NCBI GenBank assembly: GCA_037447655.1
Contig: JBBHKE010002679.1
Coordinates: forward strand, 119,097 to 157,594
Direction: 5' to 3'
From: Zygnema cylindricum
Lineage: Eukaryota > Streptophyta > Zygnematophyceae > Zygnematales > Zygnemataceae
Length of the DNA: 38,498 nt
Shown: positions 10,100 to 20,700 of the stretch, piece after piece
Layout of the letters: the number at the start of each line of letters is the position of its first letter
Numbering within the stretch: position 1 is the first letter of the stretch
Notes under the pieces: model-generated
The model's database searches: none
Told to the model about the DNA's origin: nothing
The model's input: the letters and a program-made list of their open reading frames with translations, nothing else
Program-made: the position numbers and the translations under genes

Positions 10100-13000
10100 C
10101 TGCAAATGCAATTCTATAGTGAGATTTAATCTCCCGGAAATGAAAAGAAAAACAAAAAACCAAAAACTAAAAAAAAGAAAAAGAAAAAACGGAAGACGAA
10201 AAAACGAGACATGCAAAAAAGAAATTGAAGGGAAGATTTGATCTCCCGGAAACGAGAAATCTCAACAAAATAAAGAAAAACAAAAAAACAAATCGGAAAA
10301 CAAAACATAAATGATGACGATGAAATAAAGTCATTCTCAAAAGTGCACTTCATAAGCGAGATCTGATCTTCCGGTACCCGAGAAACCTTGACAAATAAAA
10401 GAAAAACAAAAAAAGGTAAAACAAAAAACGGACGACAGAAAAACGAGACATTGAGGAAATCAAATGGGTAAAGAAAAAAATGGAAAAGATGACGAAGAAA
10501 TTTAGTCATTCTCAAATGTGCAATTCTAAAGTGAGATCTGATCTCCCGGAAATGAGAAACACCGAGGAAAAAAAAAAAAAAAAAAAAAAACAAAAAACGA
10601 ACAACAAAAAAAAAAAATGACCAGGAAAATAAATCAGAAAAGAAGACGATGAAATGAAGTTTTTCTCAAATGTGAAATTCTTAAGCGAGATCTGATCTAC
10701 TAGAATGAGAAACTCGAAAAAAAAAAAAAACAAAAAACTGACAACAAAAAATGAGATATTTAGCGAATAGGAAAAAACCATGATGGAATAAAGTCAATCT
10801 CAAATGTGTGAAATTCTGAAGCGAGATTTTATCTCCCAAACATTAGAAACCTCCGACAAAAAAATGAACTGACGACAAACAATGAAACGTTCAACAGAAC
10901 AAATAAGAAAAGTTAATGATAATGATGAAATGAAGTCCTCCTCAAATACTCTCCAAAACTACGTAAAAAATAAAAAAGATCGACGAAATGCAAACCTCCA
11001 TAAAGACAGAGAAACAACAAGTCACAAAATGACTTTTAACATCTCACCCTAAAGAGGCCAAACATTTCACTCAACTCAAAAACGAGACTAAGGGTTTTGA
11101 CTTTCCATAAATTACTGTTACAAACATGCGAGGAGAAAGCCATACAGACATAGCATAAACTATATTTGTTTCTATATTGTTTATTTGTAACTTTCTAAAT
11201 AACCCTGAAAATTCTAAAAAGATTCTAAAATTTAAATTCGGCAATCGTCCTTTAGACAACTTTTGGAATCAAATAAAGGCCTTTACAATAATGAAAGAGA
11301 TCTAACTGGAGGAACCCTATTTTCCCTTTATTTCAGATTAAATATCTTCTAAGGTTTAACTATGCCCATGTGACATCCATTTGAGCATGTCCAACGAAGG
11401 CAACCATAAACCTAAGAATACTCTCTCTCTCTCTCTCTCTCTCTGTACCTCTTAAACTCCAGCATTAAATGCACAAAAAGTGACTTGTACAAATAGTGAC
11501 TTTATAAACTCTACTTTTAGGATGCGACCTAATCCTCATGTGTTGACCAGAAAAGAAAAGTCTCTTTTGCAACTCAAGCGTGTGCAAAAGTATATACACG
11601 TACAGCTTTGCCGAACTGCTTTTGCAACCAGCTTCCTATTTCTGTTTAAGGTTTTTTTTCTACTGTACAAATGGGTAGACAATCTGAGAGATTTTAGGAT
11701 TGTAGGCATCAAGCACTACTTAACGCTAGAGTTGACCATCCATAATTTACAACAAAAGATCACAACTCAATCAGAACTGCTTGAAGCTAATTAAAACGAC
11801 CAAAACAAGAAAAAAATTAACATCTTTTCAACCATGTTTTTTCACAATTTTATCAGTCGCTCCCAAACCTGTCACATGCGAGGTGTAGAGATAATATTTG
11901 AGCTCATGAAGTTAGCTTTTCCATAACCATAAAATGGGTGAAGATATATTGTGAATAAACAGCAAGACGGCTATTCATTATGGGCAGTCAAAAGACCGGG
12001 TTCGATCTTGAGATCAGCCTAAAACTGCTATGCTACAAACGCCAAATCATCAACACATGTTATAAAATTTCCCAGTTCCTTCAAAACTCCCTGAGATTTT
12101 GGTTTAAAAATGCAAAACATGAAAAAATGGTGGAGAACTTTGAATGCATAAAGCAAATCCTTGTTTCCCTGGAACTACTAAAGTATATCACTATTAGAAA
12201 TGTACCGTATCGAACTATTCGCAATTGACAAGTGTGTCACTATCCACAATTGTACCGTGTATCGCTATTTGCAATTGGTGCTATAGAATCTAGACAAACT
12301 CAAAAATCAACTTCGAAACGACGGCAGCCGCTTTTCCTGCACTTGCAACGTCACACTACTTTCCCACGTGTGGCAATTTCCGCGGACTGACGTGCTTGCG
12401 GCAATTCAGTTCGGAGGAATTTTGATCGGTTAAAGATTTTTCTTATTGACAAACAAAAAAATGAAGTAAAAAAGCCTCAACACATCCAAAAAAGCCCCTA
12501 AAAAGACCTTAAGAAAACACGTCCAACGTCTTCCCACGTGTTCTACAGGTTTTTAATTGGTATAAGAAAAAACAAAGGATAAAAAACGCAAAAGCTCCAA
12601 AGATACCAAGGAAGAACCCAAAAAAAAAGACGGCAGGTCTTAGTTCTCTCTGCTTAAGAGCGCTTGATTTTGGTTACCCTAAACTCGACAGACTGAAACT
12701 CTGAAGAATGAAACTCATTCTGCCCTAAAGATGTTCCAAAGAAAAACCTGTCTGTCGAGACTCTGGCAATCTCGTGTTGAAAATTACTCAACCTCACTTC
12801 CATTTTACCTCTTTACATGACAAAATGTCTTTTGTCAACTTCCTAAGCGTGAGAAAATGTTATTTTGCACAATATGGCATTGTGGACTTCCTAAAAAGAC
12901 GGCATACCATAGGTACGTCATGCACATAAAATGCATAGTAAAACAACCCAAAAAATAATGAATATTTGCATGGAACAAATGGAGTGTCCATAAAATACGT

Positions 13001-16000
13001 CGACTGACATTGACTTTCACCAAACTGTGACGTAACAACAAGGTCGGCCGCGTCAATAATAACTAATTGATTTGCCTGCGGGGTCATCTCGTCCGTTTGA
13101 TGCAATGTCGACGCTTTGTGTAAATAGCAATCTTTAACAAAATGAAATTGTACAATTTCATTTCGTTAACATCCGTCGCCTACAATTAATGAGTAACCGT
13201 CTTGAACCTCGTCAAATTTCACGCGAAAATGTCACGCAGCGTCACTTTTTTAAATTTTTGAAGGTCGTCAAGTTTCGCGGGAAAAAGTCACGAGATGTCA
13301 CTTTTTCAAATATTTCCCTGTTCACGAAAAGTATATGAATTTTACGAAAAATTCAAAATCGTCCAAATTAATGCATTTTCGCAAAAAAAAAAAAAAGTCA
13401 CCCATGATACACCTATGCGGCATACTCATATGTTGCTTGCACTATGGCTGGGATGGCAGCAGCGATTGGGCCACGTAAATCTAGCTCTTCGTTAAAATTA
13501 TAACTTAAAAGTAAACATACAAAACCATGCATGACATGCTGCTCATGTTCACTGCATTCGGCGTGAAGTCCTACTTTAAGCGTGTTCGATGAATGGGTAC
13601 CAGTTAAAAAAACTTTTGCATTTTTGTTCCATTCCTGTCCTTCAACTATCTTCTGTTGCTACCTCTGTGTTGTCTTTGTCTCTGTCTCTGTTTTGCCCCT
13701 CTGTCTATCTCTGTCTGTCCTCGTCTCCGTCACTATTCCTATTTCTGTCCCTTGTCTCTGTCAATCTACTTCTGTGCCTAAGGGAAGATTTTCAATGGAC
13801 GACAGGTTGACCAGGAAAATTGACCAACCTGGGTTCAAACCATCGGGTTTAACGAAGGCCTTGCCTCAACCTAATCAGGACTTTGATGGACTGGAATCGT
13901 TCATCAATCGATTGTGGTGACCTGCATAAACAGCTAATGGGAGTCAAATGGACGATACAAGTATCGATTCACTTAATGTTGGTACTGGGAAATGAAAAAG
14001 ACTGGTAAAATGGGTGTGAAATAGAGGATATAAGCAACGAAGCACTTAGTGATAAATCTAGGGAATGAAAAGGACCGTAAAATGGGCTGGACAATTTCTC
14101 GCCTAACAGGGTTTGGTCTTCCTTTCTCCTTTCTAACATTTTTGTTGGCTAGGAAAGGACTCGGCTACAATTCAAGCTCAGGATTGGTTTATGACGATCA
14201 GAACCCAGAAACCGCTTTTTCTCGGGCGACGCAGGGAATCTACAATCGCTGATTAAATGCTTGAGTATGAAGAAACGGACTGCGAGTGTGAAGAAAAGGA
14301 AGAACTGAAACCATAAGTTCAGGCTGATCAGCCAAGGTAAGCATATAAAGTGAATCTTAGGTCACAAACAGAACCAAACAATATACACAGTAAAAAACCA
14401 GGGTGGCTTAAGGAGAGTATGAGTTTGTGCATTAAGCACAGGGCTCCCCCAACCAAGGTTTCACAAAGCATGCGACAGAAAAAATCGCCAATGACTTGAA
14501 AACACGACCATTTCGTTCCAAACTCTTGGGTTTACGATTATCAAAATCATTGACAGCAAATATGTCCTTCGCAATTTTTCTAACCGCACAGAAAGAAATG
14601 ATGTTTTTGTAAATAGATTCCGATGTTAGACAGAAAAGAAAATAGAAGGCCACAAACACCCGGCTTCTACCTCATGAGAAGAAGCAGTCACCTCAAGTCA
14701 TCGCCTTTGTCTTCAGTACACTGCATCGTTGTTAGCGTCAACGTTTCGCCACTTTAATAAACTTTTCTCAGTGCCCACATGTCCAAATTCAGTTTGGAGA
14801 CTGCAAAACGGAAGGTAAGATCCTTACCTTTCCATAGCAATCGTCGGATTAAGAATCTGGCCAGTGTGCACTGAGAAAAGAAAAAAACATTGACGCTACT
14901 AACGATACAGTGTAGTAGCAGTTTTCAGTAATTTTTTCCAGGAATTTCTCATGATAGAAAACTAAAACTATTTCATGCCATCATCACATTTGAATGGGAT
15001 TACCGTATGTGAGACTCACGTGCCGCACTTCCAAACAGCATAAAAGGAGCAATGTAATTTTACAAGTACACTCCATATCAAGGCCTCCGGTTTGATAGAC
15101 AGGAATAAAAAGGATAAGGTAGATAGACGATGGCAAAACAATACCAGTGCACATCACAAGAATAAGACAATGGTCTCTACTCAAGAACTCCCATAATTGG
15201 GACTAACATCGAAAGGATAAACAGTAAACGGGGCTGACATCAAAGTTTCAAAGGTTAACCAGAGAGTGGCATCAAAAAGTTTTGACCCATAGGACTGACA
15301 TGGGAAACTATGGAAAGAAAACTCAGAAACGCACATGAATATTTCGAGGGGATGACCATGAAAAAAAATTGACCGATAATTAATTCAGTAAAAGCGATGC
15401 CTTTTTTGATGCAACAAGGGTGGTATCAGAAGAGATTTTGTTGGTTTTATTAAAAATATGAGAGGGAATAGTAAAAAAAAAGATAAGAAGAATAAGGAAC
15501 TCACGTGAATATTTCGAGGAGATGACCATGAGTCGCTGTTGAAGCACGGCTGCGACTGTAAGGAATATTGCACACATGCCAAACATGGCCATGATAGGAA
15601 AAGCACTCACCTGCAATTCATAAAACATCCAGACACCCGATATAATTCTTGCTCCATAAAACAGACACCGGATTTAACTCTAGCTCCATAAAACAGACAC
15701 CTAATTTAATTCTTACTCCGTAAAACAGACACCTAATTTAATTCTTACTCCATAAAACAGACACCTAATTTAATTCTTGCTCGAAAAAACAGACCCCGAA
15801 TTTAATTCTTGCTCCACAAAACAGACACCTAATTTAATTCCTGCTCTTCAAAATTGCCAACTGCTTCCCTCAGTACACCACAGAAACCTGCCAAAACATC
15901 TGGCAGAGGATTTCTTCACTCTATTCCCATAAAGTCTCTAAACATGCCAAAGACCAAATCTGGGCATAAGACAAGTTCCTCTAAAGGCGGAAGGAAAACT

Positions 16001-17722
16001 TAAAGTTTTGTCAGGTAGAAATTGAGCTCACATTATAAAGAACAATGCAAACAAAGATATTGAGGGGAATTCGGAAGAAGTTCATGATTGTAGATCGGGC
16101 CTCCTCAGGAATGTATTGGGACCGCATTTTCATAATGGATGGCCAGAAAACCCCAACACAAGCCTCGAAAACACAAAAAGCAAGTAACTGCAAACATCCT
16201 CCCTTGGTAATTCCTCCTCCTTTCGGGGCCACCGGCTCAACGAAATACTGCACCCAAAAAGAGAATCCAGAGGACATTCAAGACCTACCCAGACAACAAC
16301 TACACTGTCCATCACTATTATTATTAGTAATTGAGAGAAATTTGTATCAAAACTAACTTAGCATTAGTAAGAATAGAGCGACTTGGCTGATTGCAGTTCA
16401 CTCGCTTAAATCATGTTATTACCATTATTTTGGGATTTTTGGCAGGAAAAGTTGCAACCAAATTAGTGTTATTATGACTAATAACGATGCGCAGTTTACT
16501 ACCGACAAATAATCATCAACTGTTAAAAATGTGGAAGCCTCTTTCAGACTTCCCTTGCTTTACATGCAGTCTATAAATACATTGAGAAATCTTAACGAAC
16601 AGATTGAATATAAAATTAGCGTAACTGGATTTAACTGGATGTAAGGTCAGATTGATTTGTATCAAACTGATTTTTTTGTACCAACACCAGGTTTCTATTA
16701 AAACTAAATACCATAGAGAAGTTTAACAACAGATTAAGCATTGAAGCTCGATACGTTAAAGAAGTTTAATCACAAGATAAGAGATTCAAAACTTACAGCG
16801 CTAAACACGGGAACCAGAAGGGAAACTGCCGATATTGCAAAAACAACCTGCATATATAACTCAACCCGAAGGTTCACTCGTGCCATGAGTCGAGACGCGA
16901 TTGAGGACCCGATCATTGAAGCTAACATAAAAGTTGCAAAAATAAAGCCATGAGGAATGTCCTGATCATTAGGACTTAATGCTGGTGTCCAGAGGAATAC
17001 AAAAGTGTACATGGATCCTTCGAATAGTGACTGAATGGCCCCCAATAATGCTATTTTCTCATCTGCAAAATTCCCGCACCCGAAGCTGTGGATGGTCAGA
17101 AACACTCATTCAAGGCAAATAACTTCTAGCCCATCGAGTATTTTCTTATTCAGTGGCATTTTTAACAGTGACAGAGAGATGCGCATGTGCAAAATTGATT
17201 CCACCACCCACCCTACACCATATCTTATTCATATCAAATGGGGTAGTTGAAATAAGTCTGACGATTTCAGCTTACACTTCTACAAAATTATCCATTTCAT
17301 CCGCCTTAACAATCAACATTTCACCATTCTGCCACCCCTAACCTGCAAATGTACTCACAGCTCATAGCTTGCACAATAAAGTACAAGCCTAAACTAATCT
17401 ATTTAAATCTTTAAAAAAAGCAGTCCAAAAATAGATGCCGAATCAACATAGAAGCCCAAATGTACTTTCTAAATATAACACTTAACGAATGTCACGTGAG
17501 TGTTACTGTCTTTGAAAGTCAATCTATGTTTCTACCATCGTCCCTCCAATTCTCCATGCAGTCTTTGACGCCTGCCTTGCGATTATGGAACTGGCGTGAC
17601 ATGTATGGAATTTATATTACATATATTACCTGGTTTTACCTACCCTTGTGTCAGTATAGGGTACAACATAATATATAAACCGTACCTATTTCTGGCACCT
17701 ACTCTTGCCTCACGCGGATCAA

Positions 17723-17753
<31 letters not shown>

Positions 17754-20700
17754 ATATATATATTGATACATACATGTATATATATATATTGATACATACA
17801 TGTATATATATATTGATACATATATACATACATACATATACATATAATGTATTGTACCTCTTCGTGGAGGTCCCTGGTAATACCTACCCTTTCGTCATGA
17901 GACATCACATGCAGGGCACCGTGACGTCACAAACATGACCCAAGGGGAGGATACCTGTTTTCCATCCATATCACGCCAGTTCGGGTATTGCAGAACGCTA
18001 AAGAGTTACACAAGTCGTTAAACATTCTCAATTTGCCTCCAAATTCACATTAGGAAGCTAAACTCACCTGAGGCAATGGCAGAGGCGGCCTCTTGAAAAC
18101 TGCTGAATAAGAGACTTATTGTGCGATGAATCGCCATAGTTTTCAGTCCACGTTTGTAAAATAATAACCATTCCAATCGAGAGAACCAATGCCGCGGCGT
18201 CAAAAGGAGCTACAGGACCCAAATTGATGGGCTTGTTGACAAGGGTGTTGGCGAGAAGGCCGGCAAGAATGGCCACTAATCCATTTCCTAAAAAAATGGC
18301 TTTAGAAAATGTAGACGACAGCCAATGGGCCTCAAAGCCCCTCTGCCACATGAATAAGAACAAAAAAAGAACAAAAAAAAATTCAATGTCAGAGTTACCT
18401 CAAGGCAGCTTGTCTACCATTTAACTTCAGCTTTTGCCATTTTCTTCTACCATTGAAACAACTGGTTGTACAAGGGAGAAAAACTTAAGAACAAACTCGT
18501 GACTCGCGTCAAACAACCGATGAGAGACTTGACAGCCGGACTCAAGATCAGCCTCCCAAATAAGAGTACACCATGCATCGCTATCAGCACTAATGTTTCT
18601 TTCGCCACTTTCATTATCTTTCCCCCATGCACACTTATCCGGTTTCACTTAAAAGACAGCCAATCAGAAGGTATGAACCTTACCTTTCCGTCGCAACGGT
18701 CAAATTAATAATCCGTCTAGTGTGTACGGAGAAAAACGACTCAAGGGTAAAAAAAACACTAACGCAAACAGCGATACATGATCTAGCGTTCTTCAAAAAC
18801 ATGACAGCTGTCAAAGCCAGCCTACTCACCTTGAAATGCTCGGCGACCAACCATGACTCAAAAGCTGAGAAAAGGAGAGAGGTGGCAATTCCACCCAAAA
18901 TACGTCCCACCATAAGGACATAGAATGACCGGAAGTGTTTGGTGAAGCAGCTGAGCACGTAGGTGATACAATATAAAACACTTGCATTCTTCCTCCCACT
19001 GCCAGACCAAATACAGCACCAAGGGATGGCTCAGTTCAATGCTCAAACAAACAGTCAAATAAACTCCATTTAGGATAATACTTTGGCTTTGTCGGAAACC
19101 TTCGAAAGCTAATACTCTAATCGGCGATGAGATCAATGCACTTACTGGCAAGCATTTTGGGCCAATCAAGGAAAAATGCTTTCTCACAGTCCAAGATTTT
19201 TTGTCCACTGGCCTTAAATGTGTGCTGTGCATCTGTCGGACACACTCAATAAATGAAAATAAATGAGTGACACTCACCTGGTGACTCAACTCAATAATGA
19301 GATGAAAACACTGCTAACAAATTAACATGAGAACTTGCAGGCATATCGTTCTAATCAAGCTGAGAAGTTTTGCCAAAGAAATTATTTCTTTGTGGAGACA
19401 AATCTCTTGTTGTATGGTTTGCATCTGCCAGTTGGACAATACGGAGAGGATATGGAGACATGAACCTCCAGTGCCATAACAAGCACAATTCATTATCTTC
19501 AATGTGCGGAAATTCATTACTGAGACTTTAGTGTTGAATAGCTGATTCCCCCTTCTATACTTGTGTTTTGTTTCTCCAAGCATTTTCTTCCACTCTCTGA
19601 TATACAGCAGCCTCTTTTGATCACCATGTATTCTCCCTCTCCCTATCCCTCATCGATATGATCGCCAATATACAAATTACTTCATCGGAATGTCCATCGT
19701 TAGCGTTTCCACCATACACAAATGGTTGAGAATTTAATTCGGAATGAAAATGATAACAAGAGCCAAAGTAACACATCTACGATTTTCTTCCTCAAAAGAT
19801 CTAATTCAGCATAAAAGCTGTGACAAGAGCCAGAATAAGTCACATCACAGATTTTCTCGCCTCTTCCAATAATACATCTGGCAGCACCAAGTCTATACCT
19901 TTCTGGCAGATCAGCAGCCAGCTCCACGCTCTCACACTCTCTTTCACAAGTAACAACTTAAAAAGGGGGAAAAGTCACTGTAACAGAAATAAGCTAACCT
20001 TGCAAAAAGGGAGAGGAAACTCACTACTTATCTCCCAAGGATCCAACCACGGTTCCAAATACCATAGACGATCCAAAGCCGGCAATGAAGAGGCGTCCAA
20101 TGGCGCCACGATCATAATCATAATACTGATAAAGGGCATATACATAAGGTCCTTGGAGCCAATCGCCCGCTGCCACCAACCAGTCCCCAGCCAGCTCTCC
20201 CTTTGCATTCAAAACTAGCCCAATGTGTGCGACATATAGTGATCTGTACTGTGTAACCATAACTTACAGTACACCACCTACCGCCATGAGCATGAATGTG
20301 TTTTTCTGCTTTTAAACTCATTTTTTCTCAATGCACACTTGTCGAACTGATAATCCCACAGTTGAGATGGAAAAGTAAGATTTTTTATCTTCCGGTGGCG
20401 GTCTGCGAATGAACCGGACATGTGTGCATGGAAAAAAACTGATTTAAGTGGCTAAGAAAACATTAACGCTAATAGCGATATTGTGTACTATAACTTACAG
20501 CATTATAAATTACATCACTGTAATCTACATACAAATATTATCTTGAATAAATTAAGACAAGACGAGTCAATGCAGGCCTCGCTGCAATGAAATGAAACAG
20601 CAGATCAAGAATGGATGCATCCAAGAACCCAACACTACTACACTGCCCATTGCTAGGGTAAAGGCATTATCAGTGTTAAAGGGATTTAGTATCAACAACA

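Larger units (their letters stand above)
10100..15504 (-). other. Intron 7 of the MFSD5-like gene (proposed, 5.4 kb)
   Basis: Holds no recognised gene. It contains a purine-rich tandem array, a (CT)n microsatellite, a 36-bp palindrome, a 55-bp direct repeat, a C/T/G-rich tract at 13660-13790, a MITE and a partial exon 7 duplicate. The stretch 11450-13130 shows nothing beyond AT-rich intron-like sequence. Confidence 0.55.

Noticed and set aside
10126-10781. Long Phe-rich minus-strand ORFs (89 and 155 codons)
   Set aside because: Produced by A-rich linkers of a tandem array; composition is extreme and frames are not shared between units.
15620-15848. Regular repeats that could suggest a CRISPR array
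   Set aside because: The 32-bp units abut with no unique spacers and lie in an intron of a eukaryotic gene; it is a minisatellite.
17640-17938. Tyr/Ile-rich ORFs on both strands
   Set aside because: Artefacts of the TA-rich tandem repeat.
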